64,000 bases of DNA from Kriegella sp965368185 (GTDB taxonomy: Bacteria; Bacteroidota; Bacteroidia; Flavobacteriales; Flavobacteriaceae). The translations under genes and the position numbers were made by a program. The notes under the pieces are model-generated. The model was not told where the DNA came from and made no database searches. It was given only the letters and a program-made list of their open reading frames with translations. The stretch is from the NCBI GenBank assembly GCA_965368185.1, contig CBDULZ010000014.1, forward strand, positions 1 to 64,000. The letters run 5' to 3'. Shown in pieces: positions 35,935-44,604 of this stretch (position 1 is its first letter; each line of letters starts with the position of its first letter).

Positions 35935-36795
35935 ATGACCAATAATTTAGTAGCACATTTATCAGCATTGCTCGGCTGCCCGATAAAAAGCATTACTCCC
36001 ATAGCCGGAGGTGACATTTCACAAGCATATTGCCTTTACACCGCTACCCTACGTTTCTTTTGTAAAACCAAAAATGCCAAAAATGCTCAAGCCATGTTCG
36101 TCGAGGAAAAAATTGGATTGGAAGCCATTGACGCCACGAACACAATTCATGTGCCACGGATATTCGGAACCGGAAAAGTTGACAATACCGCTTTTCTAAT
36201 ACTGGAATACATTGAAACCCAACATTCCAGTAATCGGACTTTTGAACGTTTCGGAAACGAATTGGCAGGGTTACACAAGGTTTCATCGGATTTTTTTGGT
36301 TGGGGAAGCGACAATTTTATAGGAAGTCTACCACAAGCCAACACTAAAAATACCCATTGGTCTAATTTTTATGTTTATGAGCGATTATGGCCTCAGTTAG
36401 AATATGCTCAAAAAAAGGGTCTGCTAGCCCTTTCAGAAATTCCTTCTGTTAAGACAATGCTACAAATTTGTTCCCCATGGTTAGAAACCGTTCGCCCTGT
36501 ACTATTACATGGTGACCTTTGGAATGGAAATTATCTTATTTCATCAAATGGAACTCCTTATTTGATAGATCCCGCTGTTTATTTTGGAGACCGGAGAGTA
36601 GATATGGCAATGACTCGTCTTTTCGGTGGGTTTTCTTCTGAATTTTACAACGCATACGATAGTCATTTTCCTTCGCCGAAAGGAGAACAGCAATATGACG
36701 ATCTTTACCAACTCTATTATCTATTGGTTCACCTCAATTTGTTCGGTCGTTCTTATTATCCTGCGGTTCAAAAAATATTGGGGCGGTATTTCTAA
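35935..36795 (+). CDS. Fructosamine/ketosamine kinase family protein
   Basis: A 286-residue kinase of the fructosamine-3-kinase family, phosphotransferase (APH-like) fold. ATG 35935 is preferred to a GTG at 35917. The catalytic loop LLHGDLWNGN is at residues 190-199 and the metal-binding DPA at 212-214, followed by YFGDRRVDMAMTRLFGGF. These enzymes phosphorylate ketosamines (Amadori or ribulosamine products), which may repair glycated proteins or feed catabolism. It lies 42 bases after the PhyH gene and 91 bases before the PQQ dehydrogenase gene. Confidence 0.9.
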   Translation: MTNNLVAHLSALLGCPIKSITPIAGGDISQAYCLYTATLRFFCKTKNAKNAQAMFVEEKIGLEAIDATNTIHVPRIFGTGKVDNTAFLILEYIETQHSSNRTFERFGNELAGLHKVSSDFFGWGSDNFIGSLPQANTKNTHWSNFYVYERLWPQLEYAQKKGLLALSEIPSVKTMLQICSPWLETVRPVLLHGDLWNGNYLISSNGTPYLIDPAVYFGDRRVDMAMTRLFGGFSSEFYNAYDSHFPSPKGEQQYDDLYQLYYLLVHLNLFGRSYYPAVQKILGRYF

Positions 36796-36886
36796 CTCCT
36801 GATTTACCCAATAATCATATCGATAGCGCATAACCAATTTATACTTCATTTTGTTTACTTTTAAAAAAAGTTCAATTGGAGCTCTT

Positions 36887-39034
36887 ATGAAAATAAACCT
36901 AACTATCGGCTATTGCTTTTTTCCTTGCTTTTCAATATTCCTCCTCTTTTTCTTATTAAGCTGTAGTCGGGAAAAAAACAATACTAGCGACGGTGGCCCA
37001 TATACTACATGGACCTCCTATTTGGGCGGATCTGATCGCAACCATTATTCAACACTTTCGCAGATTACCCCGGAAAATGTCGCTAAGCTTAAGTTGGCTT
37101 GGTCGTATAATGCTCCCGACACGGGACAAATGCAAATGAACCCCATCATCGTAGATAGCATATTATATGGCGTTACCGCGGCGCTTAGGGTGGTTGCCCT
37201 CGATGCTTCGACAGGCAAGGAAATTTGGCGTTTTGGTGACTCTTTGACCCTACAACTTTCAACCAGTCGGGGGGTTTCATTTTGGGAAAAGGATGGTGAC
37301 AAAAGAATTTTGTTTTCTAAAGGTTCTGATTTATATGCATTAAATGCCCTAACAGGAAAACCAATTGCAACTTTTGGGGATCAAGGAAAAATTGACCTTC
37401 GATCTGGCATGCCCGAAAGTGCAAAAGAGAAATTCGTAATTTCCAACACCCCAGGAACCATTTTTGAGAACTTGATTTTTATGCCTTTGCGTCTTTCGGA
37501 AGATGTCGGTTCCGCCCCAGGCAATATAATGGCTTTTAATGTAGTCACCGGAGCCGTCGAATGGGTTTTTCATACCATTCCACACCCTGGAGAAGAAGGT
37601 TATACTACTTGGGAAGACCCGAATAGTTATAAAAGTGAACTTGTTGGAGCAGCCAATAATTGGGCGGGCATGGCTTTAGACGAAGAAGAAGCGATTCTCT
37701 ATGTTCCTACTGGCTCGGCCGCACCTGATTTTTATGGAGGCAAACGAAAAGGAAGCAATCTCTTTGCCAACTGTCTTTTGGCTCTCAATGCCCGAACGGG
37801 AGAACGAATTTGGCACTTTCAATTTACACATCATGACATTTGGGACCGTGACCCCCCTGCCCCTCCGAATCTGATAATTGTTAAAAGAGGAGGCAAAAAA
37901 ATTGCGGCCGTCGCCCAAGTTACCAAACAAGGTTATGTTTATGTCTTTGACCGTAAAACAGGAGAACCTTTGTTCGATATAGAAGAAGTGCCTGTCCCTT
38001 CAACATCGACACTTAAAGGAGAAGCGGTGTGGACCACACAACCCATACCCGTAAAACCAAAAGCATTTGCTCGATACTCCACAACATTAACGCCGGAAGA
38101 TGTTAGCCCGTATGCCGAAAATGCCGACTCGTTGCGTCAAATAATAACCAACGCCGATAAACGAATGTATGCGCCACCAAGTTTAGATCCCGTTTTATTA
38201 TTACCTGGATATGATGGGGCAGCCGAATGGGGCGGAGCTGGGGCAGATCCGGAAGAGGGCATATTATATGTCAATTCGAACGAAATGGCCTGGATATTAA
38301 AAATGAAAGCCAATGATAGTACAACACCTAGGCTACCCTTTGGGGAGGCTGTCTATCACAAATATTGTGTCAATTGCCATCAAAAAGACCGCAAAGGGGT
38401 CAAAGTTAGTGGGTTTCCATCACTCTTTGGCATTCAGGAACGATTATCGAAAGAAGCTATCGAATCAATTATTGTAAATGGGAAGGGAATGATGACAGGT
38501 TTCCCACAAATTTCAGATGCTGAAAAAAAAGGCCTTATGGCCTTCCTTTTAAATCAACAAGACAAGTACGAGGTCACAGATGGTGTACCACTGTCAAAGC
38601 CATACCCTTTACCATACCAACATGGGGGGTATCATAAATTTCTGGACAAAAATGGGCTTCCGGCTATATCTCCTCCATGGGGAACTATGCATGCCATTGA
38701 TTTAAATACCGGTGAGTATGTTTGGTCAATTCCTTTTGGTGAAACTTTGGAACTCAAGAAGAAAGGCTTCCCGATTACCGGATCTGAAAGTTATGGAGGA
38801 CCCGTTATTACGGAAAATGGACTGTTGTTTATCGGAGCAACCAAAGACGGTTATTTTCGGGCATTCGACAAACACACGGGAACGCTGCTTTGGGAATATG
38901 AATTGCCCGCCCCGGCCTTTGCCACACCGGCCATGTATCAAGTCAACGGAAAACAATATATTGCCATTGCATGCGGAGGCGAAAAGTTAGGAACCAAAAA
39001 AGGAAATCAAATTGTGGCATTTGCCCTTGAATAA
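36887..39034 (+). CDS. PQQ-dependent dehydrogenase with internal cytochrome c domain, lipoprotein
   Basis: A 715-residue lipoprotein (acceptor Cys26 in FLLSC); ATG 36887 gives the lipoprotein signal, while a TTG at 36851 does not improve it. An eight-bladed quinoprotein propeller starts at about residue 40 (YLGGSDRNHYSTLSQITPENV) and carries the repeated A-x-D-x-x-TGK-x-x-W docking words. A cytochrome c domain is inserted at about residues 478-555, with heme motif CVNCH at 494-498, and the propeller resumes with MHAIDLNTGEYVWSIPFGE and ends at QIVAFALE. It oxidises a sugar or alcohol in the periplasm and passes electrons to the respiratory chain. Confidence 0.9.
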   Translation: MKINLTIGYCFFPCFSIFLLFFLLSCSREKNNTSDGGPYTTWTSYLGGSDRNHYSTLSQITPENVAKLKLAWSYNAPDTGQMQMNPIIVDSILYGVTAALRVVALDASTGKEIWRFGDSLTLQLSTSRGVSFWEKDGDKRILFSKGSDLYALNALTGKPIATFGDQGKIDLRSGMPESAKEKFVISNTPGTIFENLIFMPLRLSEDVGSAPGNIMAFNVVTGAVEWVFHTIPHPGEEGYTTWEDPNSYKSELVGAANNWAGMALDEEEAILYVPTGSAAPDFYGGKRKGSNLFANCLLALNARTGERIWHFQFTHHDIWDRDPPAPPNLIIVKRGGKKIAAVAQVTKQGYVYVFDRKTGEPLFDIEEVPVPSTSTLKGEAVWTTQPIPVKPKAFARYSTTLTPEDVSPYAENADSLRQIITNADKRMYAPPSLDPVLLLPGYDGAAEWGGAGADPEEGILYVNSNEMAWILKMKANDSTTPRLPFGEAVYHKYCVNCHQKDRKGVKVSGFPSLFGIQERLSKEAIESIIVNGKGMMTGFPQISDAEKKGLMAFLLNQQDKYEVTDGVPLSKPYPLPYQHGGYHKFLDKNGLPAISPPWGTMHAIDLNTGEYVWSIPFGETLELKKKGFPITGSESYGGPVITENGLLFIGATKDGYFRAFDKHTGTLLWEYELPAPAFATPAMYQVNGKQYIAIACGGEKLGTKKGNQIVAFALE

Positions 39035-39047
39035 CAAAGTTATTTTT

Positions 39048-40109
39048 ATGAGAAAAGTACGTGTTTTAGTAGTAGGGTGTGGTAATATGGGAACCTCACA
39101 TGCCCGTGCATACCATCAATTAGACAGATTTGAAATTGTTGGCCTGGTCAGCAGAAAACCCGAAAGTCGTGAAAAATTATCGGACGAACTGGGTGGGTTG
39201 CCCACTTTTGGTGATTACATTCAAGCTTTGGCAGACACTAAGCCCGATGCAGTTTCCATTAATACTTACCCCGATACCCATGCCGAATATATTGAGGCCG
39301 CTTTAGGGGCCGGCGCCCATATTTTTGTCGAAAAGCCGTTGGCACTGACAGTGGAAGAAGCTGAAAAGTTAGTCCGCCTTGCCCATGATAAAAACAAAAA
39401 AATGGTGGTAGGCTATATTCTTAGGGTACACCCCGCCTGGACAAAATTTGTAGAAGTGGCACAAACCTTGGGCAAACCGCTTGTTATGCGAATGAACCTA
39501 AACCAGCAAAGCTCGGGAGACCATTGGTATACCCATAAACAATTGATGCAATCGATGTCTCCTATTGTAGATTGTGGCGTTCACTATGTTGATGTGATGT
39601 GCCTGATGACCCAATCGGTTCCTAAAAGTGTAAGTGCTATCGGAGCACGACTTACCGATGAAATAGATGCAAAAATGTACAATTACGGACAACTGCAAGT
39701 TCGCTTCGAAGATGGTTCCGTGGGTTGGTACGAAGCCGGTTGGGGGCCCATGATGAGCGAGACGGCCTTTTTTATCAAAGATGTTATCGGACCCAAGGGG
39801 TGTGTATCCATTACCGATGATGCCAAGGGTGAATCTGATGATGTAGACAGCCATTCTAAAACGGGAGCATTAAAATTGCACCATAGCACCACGGATGAAG
39901 ATGGAAATTTTACAAAAAGTGATGAAATTATCGATACTTCCGATGAGCCCGATCACGATGGTTTGTGTTTATTGGAACAGCAATATTTTCTAAGGGCCAT
40001 AACCGACGACCTCGATCTAGGCAATCATTTAAGAGATGCAGTAAATAGTTTACGCATTGTTTTAGCTGCCGATAAATCGTTCCGTACCGGGAAAACCGTT
40101 GAACTCTAA
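39048..40109 (+). CDS. Gfo/Idh/MocA-family NAD(P)-dependent oxidoreductase
   Basis: A 353-residue cytoplasmic enzyme. ATG 39048 puts the Rossmann motif VVGCGNMG at residues 8-15; an upstream in-frame start at 39012 would overlap the PQQ gene. The EKPLALTVEEAEKLV segment has the conserved Lys of the family, and VDCGVHYVDVM has the His-containing active-site helix. There is no signal peptide. Family members oxidise sugar C3 or C1 hydroxyls, inositol or similar polyols. It begins 13 bases after the PQQ gene and ends 2 bases from the convergent NlpC/P60 gene. Confidence 0.9.
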   Translation: MRKVRVLVVGCGNMGTSHARAYHQLDRFEIVGLVSRKPESREKLSDELGGLPTFGDYIQALADTKPDAVSINTYPDTHAEYIEAALGAGAHIFVEKPLALTVEEAEKLVRLAHDKNKKMVVGYILRVHPAWTKFVEVAQTLGKPLVMRMNLNQQSSGDHWYTHKQLMQSMSPIVDCGVHYVDVMCLMTQSVPKSVSAIGARLTDEIDAKMYNYGQLQVRFEDGSVGWYEAGWGPMMSETAFFIKDVIGPKGCVSITDDAKGESDDVDSHSKTGALKLHHSTTDEDGNFTKSDEIIDTSDEPDHDGLCLLEQQYFLRAITDDLDLGNHLRDAVNSLRIVLAADKSFRTGKTVEL

Positions 40110-40111
40110 TT

Positions 40112-41305
40112 TTAATCTTTGAAAAGAGGTGTTTTCACGAGTTCAATAACACCTTCCTTGTTATCGGCCAAATAACGATTGGATCTTAAGTACCGATTGC
40201 GATTGTATTCATCGTAATTTTCGGCATGGGCATCCACACTACTGATATGAACCCGTCCAGAAGAATGGATAAATTCGTTATTTCCAATCCACATACCTAC
40301 GTGTACTACTCTTTCTTTTGTGGAATCCGTTGCCTTTCGTCCGAAAAAGAGTAGGTCGCCCTGTTGCAGGTTTTCAAAATTTTTGACCGAATCAACTTGT
40401 TTCCCCGAGTGCACTTGTTGGGATGCGTCTCGCGGAATGACCATACCATTCAAAAAATAAATTGTTTTGGTAAAACCGCTACAATCTACCCCTTTCGTTG
40501 AAGTTCCTCCCCAAAGATAGGGAAGGCCCATTAGTGCTTTTGAAGTAGCGACCAAAGTCTCGGAGGTGGGTTTTAGGTTTTCCAACCAAACTTCATAATC
40601 TTGGGCCTCGTTTTCAGCAATAAACGCCAACCTTCCATCGGGATAACGTGCTTCAAAAAACCCATTTTGTTGCCCAATCTTTTCTAAAATGGCGCCGGCC
40701 ACCATATCGGACACCACTTGTGAGTTCGTGTCAGCGGTTGCATACGACTGCCCGAAAGTCTGCGTATAAACAATCTTTTCGGTAGATTTCCATTGGGTTG
40801 CCTGTTGCTTGTCCATCAATTCAAGACCTCCTCCATCCACCCATGCCATATAATTATCGGGAGTTTGAATAAAATACCAATTATCGTCTTGTTTATAGAC
40901 CTTTACGGGAGTTCCTAAAGTAGCCTGTGTGGCCAATTCTGCCGAATGCGCCGGCTTGCTGCGCAAGTTGGCAACGGATATTTTTATAATGCCTTGCGTT
41001 TTCCCCTGAAGCGTCTCGGCAGGCAGTATTTGAATACTATCTACAAATGCTGTGTTTTGCAATGTAAGCTCTTCTTTCAAGGCTGCAATTGCATGTGGTA
41101 GATTACTTTCTCCCTTTAAAATAAACGAATCGTTATTCTGTACGGCCGATATATCGAACAAAGCCACCCTTTTGTCAGGGGCGAACTCAGCTTTTACCTT
41201 CGCAATCTCATTTTGAAGGGGATCTTCAGTCTTCCTTTTCGTTTCACAGGCTACAAGAAAGCATGTGCTTAGAACTATGATGTAGGTTTTCTGTTTGAGG
41301 CTCAT
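40112..41305 (-). CDS. SH3-domain NlpC/P60 (C40) cell-wall hydrolase lipoprotein
   Basis: A 397-residue lipoprotein; ATG 41305 is chosen because it yields the LVAC lipobox (Cys20), whereas the longer frame from 41410 has an odd 35-residue extension. Two bacterial SH3-like domains (about residues 105-165 and 170-240) precede a C-terminal NlpC/P60 domain. The catalytic set is Cys275 in KGVDCSGFTK, His335 in HVGMWIGN and His347 in FIHSSG. It should cleave peptide cross-links in peptidoglycan, gamma-D-glutamyl-diamino acid type. It is divergent from the methyltransferase gene, whose promoter overlaps its start. Confidence 0.92.
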   Translation of the reverse strand: MSLKQKTYIIVLSTCFLVACETKRKTEDPLQNEIAKVKAEFAPDKRVALFDISAVQNNDSFILKGESNLPHAIAALKEELTLQNTAFVDSIQILPAETLQGKTQGIIKISVANLRSKPAHSAELATQATLGTPVKVYKQDDNWYFIQTPDNYMAWVDGGGLELMDKQQATQWKSTEKIVYTQTFGQSYATADTNSQVVSDMVAGAILEKIGQQNGFFEARYPDGRLAFIAENEAQDYEVWLENLKPTSETLVATSKALMGLPYLWGGTSTKGVDCSGFTKTIYFLNGMVIPRDASQQVHSGKQVDSVKNFENLQQGDLLFFGRKATDSTKERVVHVGMWIGNNEFIHSSGRVHISSVDAHAENYDEYNRNRYLRSNRYLADNKEGVIELVKTPLFKD

Positions 41306-41324
41306 AAACCAATATTTATTTTTG
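41294..41324 (+). promoter_or_regulatory. Bacteroidota promoter TTTG-N19-TATTTTTG for the DNA methyltransferase
   Basis: TTTG at 41294-41297 and TATTTTTG at 41317-41324 are 19 bases apart, a full -33/-7 match pointing at the methyltransferase gene 85 bases downstream. The -33 part lies inside the NlpC/P60 coding start (41303-41305 is its ATG on the other strand). The palindrome TTTATTTTT-GT-AAAAATAAA (41315-41334) covers the -7 element. Confidence 0.6.
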
Positions 41325-41409
41325 TAAAAATAAACATATTCCCATGAGCGGACCATGTACATTCTAAAAGCCGATTCTTTTTTGTTCTTTTTGTCTAAAT
41401 TTATCCCCA

Positions 41410-42642
41410 ATGAGAAAATTAAAGGTTATAGAACTTTTCGCGGGTGTCGGCGGTTTCCGTTTAGGCTTGGAACAGAGCGGTGGTTTTGAAGTGGTATGGA
41501 GCAACCAATGGGAACCATCGACCAAAGCACAACATGCCTCTAAAGTTTATGAGGCTCGCTTTGGTTCTAAAAACCATAGCAATACCGATATTTCTCAGGT
41601 GCCAACGTCAGAAATACCTAATGCCGATATTTTGGTAGGAGGGTTTCCTTGTCAAGACTATTCGGTGGCAACTACCTTACAAAATTCGAAAGGTCTTATT
41701 GGTAAAAAAGGGGTTTTATGGTGGAGCATTCATAGAATACTGTCCGAAAAACAAACACCTCCACACTATTTATTCCTAGAAAATGTAGATCGATTGCTTA
41801 AATCACCTTCTTCACAAAGGGGAAGAGATTTTGCCATTATGCTTAAAAGTCTTGACGAACTGGGCTATGCTGTAGAGTGGCGGGTTATCAATGCGGCAGA
41901 TTATGGTATGCCACAACGACGAAGGAGGATTTTTTTCTTGGGGTATCATACATCAACGCCCACCTATGAGAGGCTTCTGAAATCTGATAAGTCGATTTGG
42001 ATGCATAAAACAGGAACCATTGCCAATGCGTTTCCCGTAAAAAACCCAATAACTGAATTGGCGTCTTTTCAAATCGACCAAAATCTGGTCGAACTTTCGG
42101 AAAATTTCAATAAATATCAAAAGTTATCCCCTTTTGAAAATACCGGTGTTTTTATCGACGGAAAGGCATATACTACTAAAACCGCTCCAAGTTTCAGTGG
42201 GAAAAAAACTGTTTTAAGTGATGTGTTACAAAATTGCAAAGTCAATGATTCATTTTTTATTCCTGAAGAGGATTATTTCAAATGGGAATACTTAAAAGGC
42301 TCAAAAAAGGAAGTTCGCACTGCTAAGAACGGATATTCTTATAATTATTCAGAGGGATCAATGGTATTTCCTGATGCCAAAGACAATGCTTCCAGAACCA
42401 TTATCACGGGCGAGGGCGGGAAAAGTCCGTCTCGATTCAAACATGTAGTACAAACTTCCAGAGGATTGCGTCGCCTAACTCCAGTTGAATTGGAACGGCT
42501 GAACATGTTTCCTGATAATCATACCAAATTGGATGGAATTACGGATACTAAACGGGCTTTTTTTATGGGCAATGCTTTGGTTGTTGGTGCTGTTGAGAAA
42601 ATTGGGAACTCGCTTATACATACCATAAAATCTCAAAAATGA
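41410..42642 (+). CDS. DNA (cytosine-5-)-methyltransferase, solitary
   Basis: A 410-residue C5 methyltransferase with all core motifs: motif I ELFAGVGGFRLGLE (8-21), motif IV GGFPCQDYS with nucleophile Cys81, motif VI ENVDRL (124-129), motif VIII QRRRR (169-173), and motif X near the C terminus (FFMGNALVVG). The target recognition region is about residues 185-350; its recognition sequence cannot be read. No restriction endonuclease or specificity gene is on either side: upstream is NlpC/P60, downstream a 354-base gap and an FG-GAP protein. It is therefore an orphan methyltransferase candidate, although a distant partner cannot be excluded. Confidence 0.93.
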   Translation: MRKLKVIELFAGVGGFRLGLEQSGGFEVVWSNQWEPSTKAQHASKVYEARFGSKNHSNTDISQVPTSEIPNADILVGGFPCQDYSVATTLQNSKGLIGKKGVLWWSIHRILSEKQTPPHYLFLENVDRLLKSPSSQRGRDFAIMLKSLDELGYAVEWRVINAADYGMPQRRRRIFFLGYHTSTPTYERLLKSDKSIWMHKTGTIANAFPVKNPITELASFQIDQNLVELSENFNKYQKLSPFENTGVFIDGKAYTTKTAPSFSGKKTVLSDVLQNCKVNDSFFIPEEDYFKWEYLKGSKKEVRTAKNGYSYNYSEGSMVFPDAKDNASRTIITGEGGKSPSRFKHVVQTSRGLRRLTPVELERLNMFPDNHTKLDGITDTKRAFFMGNALVVGAVEKIGNSLIHTIKSQK

Positions 42643-42651
42643 GATCAATAA

Positions 42652-42694
42652 ACTAACAAGCCGGTTTATCCAAAGTATAATACGACTTGTTAGT
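42652..42694 (+). terminator. Possible terminator hairpin after the methyltransferase gene
   Basis: ACTAACAAG and CTTGTTAGT form a perfect 9-bp stem around a 25-base loop, about 10 bases after the stop. The following sequence (CTGTTTCTTTTTG) is T-rich. The long loop makes it a weak intrinsic terminator. Confidence 0.4.
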
Positions 42695-42852
42695 CTGTTT
42701 CTTTTTGAAGTTATGATTGAGAATTGTAGTTGCCGTTTTTTGTCGACCTAATCCATAATTTCATAGCTATTTTCTGATACGTGAAAGGCGTGAAAATTTC
42801 CTGGTCCTGACTCGGTGGCTGTTAGTTGGTCGGGATGCATCACCTCGTGACA

Positions 42853-42877
42853 TCTCTGGAGAGACCGAAGAATCTCC
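42853..42877. repeat. Overlapping small inverted repeats, possible dispersed-element remnant
   Basis: The segment contains TCTC-TGGA-GAGA and GGAGA-N10-TCTCC, which share the GAGA arm and could form alternative hairpins. On the minus strand it reads GGAGATTCTTCGGTC, a word found in dispersed palindromic repeats of several bacteria. Only one copy was noticed in this window, so the assignment is tentative. Confidence 0.25.
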
Positions 42878-42996
42878 GATTTAAAAAGCCAAAAGGCACT
42901 CTATTCTTTAAATGTCTAAACCCGTAAAACTTTATTAACGACCGGAAGTTTTCCCTTATCTTACAATAATTTTCCATTATAATCCGAATATATTTC

Positions 42997-44502
42997 ATGA
43001 GGTACTTAATACTATTTCTTTGTTACTGTATTTCAATACTTTCGCTTTCGTGCAATACTTCCAAGAAAACAGAACTCCTATGGAAAAAGGACTTCTATAA
43101 CATCGGCTCACAGTCTTCTCCCAGGATGGCAGATTTAAACGGCGATGGCGTTTTCGACATAATTATGGGCGCGGCCAAAGGCGAAAATCAACCGAACGAT
43201 CAAGGGGTTCTGGCCTTGAATGGTACTACTGGTGAATTACTTTGGCAACAAAAGGGAATAGACCAAGTCTTTGGTTCGGCAACTTTTTACGATGTGACCG
43301 AAGATGGAGTTCCTGATGTATTTATTTCCGGAAGATCTTCAATTCTCATGGCTTTAGACGGTAGCAATGGAAGAAAAATTTGGGAATATGAATATCAGTT
43401 CGAAAACAATCCCATTTTAAACCATGCCCGGTTTAATTTTTATAACACTGTTTTGATTCCTGATCAAGATCAAAATGGGCACCCCGAACTATTAACTGTC
43501 AATGGGGGAAATGTTGAAGCACTGCCACATGAAGAGGAAAATCGGTTTCCAGGGGTCTTGATGGTCCTCGACAGTAAAAATGGTCAAATTATCGCTGCCG
43601 ATACCATGCCGGATGGAAAGGAATCTTATATGAGTCCCCTCTATTTTGAACAACCAGCGAGCAAAGAAAAGTTAGTGGTTTTTGGAAGTGGTGGAGAAAC
43701 GATTTCTGGTCATTTATATTTGGCCAAACTATCCGATTTGATGAACGGAAATCTGAAAAACGCTCAAATTATTGCTCGGGAAGAAGGGCATGGTTTTATA
43801 GCGCCACCTGTTTTGGTCGATTTGACCGATGATGGTTATTATGATATCGTTGCCATTAGCCATGGCAGCTCAATATTTGCGATTGATGGAAAGACCAAAC
43901 ACATCCTTTGGAAACAAAAAATAGATCATACGGAGTCTAGCAATGGCTTTGCCGTGGGCAACTTTACTGGCGACAAAACTCCTGATCTTTTCACCTTTGT
44001 TAGTAAAGGTATTTGGCCTGATAACACCGGGTCGGTTCAAGTTTTATTGAATGGAAGTGATGGGGAAATTGTCTATCTCGATTCTTTGGGTTGCACCGGG
44101 TTTTCTTCACCTGTCGTATTTGACTTGAACGATGACGGCGTCGATGAAGCCATCATAAGTATCAACGAATTTGACTGTAGTCGCGGATATATGGACAATA
44201 ATTATCAGAATATTGAGAACAAGCTGATTGCTATTGATTTTAATTCACGATCGGTCAACCCTATCGATAGGGCTACAGGTTTTAAGAATATATTTTCTAC
44301 ACCTTGGGTCAGTGACCTGGATAACGATGGATACTTAGACATCGTGTATTGCCAGAATTATCATCATGGCACCGACCTTTTATCTTTTCGGGGAATGAGT
44401 ATCAAAAGAATAAGTACCTCCCTTCGCCTCCATAAACCAATTCGTTGGGGCGGGTATTTAGGGTCTAACGGAGATGGAATCTATCCCATTCGAAAAGACT
44501 AG
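42997..44502 (+). CDS. FG-GAP/PQQ-like beta-propeller lipoprotein
   Basis: A 501-residue lipoprotein (acceptor Cys19 in LSLSC). It is built of propeller blades mixing two signatures: calcium-type FG-GAP loops (ADLNGDGVFD, TEDGVPD, LTDDGYYD, LNDDGVDE, LDNDGYLD) and PQQ-like docking words (ALNGTTGELLW, ALDGSNGRKIW, AIDGKTKHILW). About seven blades are countable. It has no catalytic motif, so a surface binding or scaffold role is more likely than dehydrogenase activity. It is convergent with susD across a strong bidirectional terminator, and so is not part of the SusCD transcript. Confidence 0.85.
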   Translation: MRYLILFLCYCISILSLSCNTSKKTELLWKKDFYNIGSQSSPRMADLNGDGVFDIIMGAAKGENQPNDQGVLALNGTTGELLWQQKGIDQVFGSATFYDVTEDGVPDVFISGRSSILMALDGSNGRKIWEYEYQFENNPILNHARFNFYNTVLIPDQDQNGHPELLTVNGGNVEALPHEEENRFPGVLMVLDSKNGQIIAADTMPDGKESYMSPLYFEQPASKEKLVVFGSGGETISGHLYLAKLSDLMNGNLKNAQIIAREEGHGFIAPPVLVDLTDDGYYDIVAISHGSSIFAIDGKTKHILWKQKIDHTESSNGFAVGNFTGDKTPDLFTFVSKGIWPDNTGSVQVLLNGSDGEIVYLDSLGCTGFSSPVVFDLNDDGVDEAIISINEFDCSRGYMDNNYQNIENKLIAIDFNSRSVNPIDRATGFKNIFSTPWVSDLDNDGYLDIVYCQNYHHGTDLLSFRGMSIKRISTSLRLHKPIRWGGYLGSNGDGIYPIRKD

Positions 44503-44550
44503 ATTAAAATGGATCTGAACTCTTATTTATAACTTTCTTAGGGTAGCCTC

Positions 44551-44593
44551 AAATAAAAAATGCGGCGATTAAAATCGACCGCATTTTTTATTT
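44551..44593. terminator. Bidirectional intrinsic terminator
   Basis: AAATAAAAAATGCGG at 44551-44565 pairs with CCGCATTTTTTATTT at 44579-44593, and the inner CGATT-AA-AATCG extends the stem with one unpaired A. T-runs follow on both strands. It separates the convergent FG-GAP and susD genes. Confidence 0.9.
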
Positions 44594-44604
44594 TGTAAGG
44601 ATTA

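Larger units (their letters stand above)
42643..42996. other. Intergenic region of 354 bases after the DNA methyltransferase gene
   Basis: No coding sequence longer than a few dozen codons is credible here, and there is no visible restriction-endonuclease remnant. It holds a hairpin at 42652-42694 and a folded inverted-repeat patch at 42853-42877. Confidence 0.55.

Noticed and set aside
23917..41305. A classical polysaccharide utilisation locus in this whole span
   Set aside because: There is no SusC/SusD pair or sensor-regulator inside this span; it is a series of separate short operons.
41306..41410. 35-residue extension of the NlpC/P60 protein
   Set aside because: The extension is not signal-like, and the shorter start gives a proper lipoprotein signal with LVAC.
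42643..42996. Restriction endonuclease or its remnant after the methyltransferase
   Set aside because: No frame of useful length or motif is present in the 354 bases; the enzyme appears solitary here.
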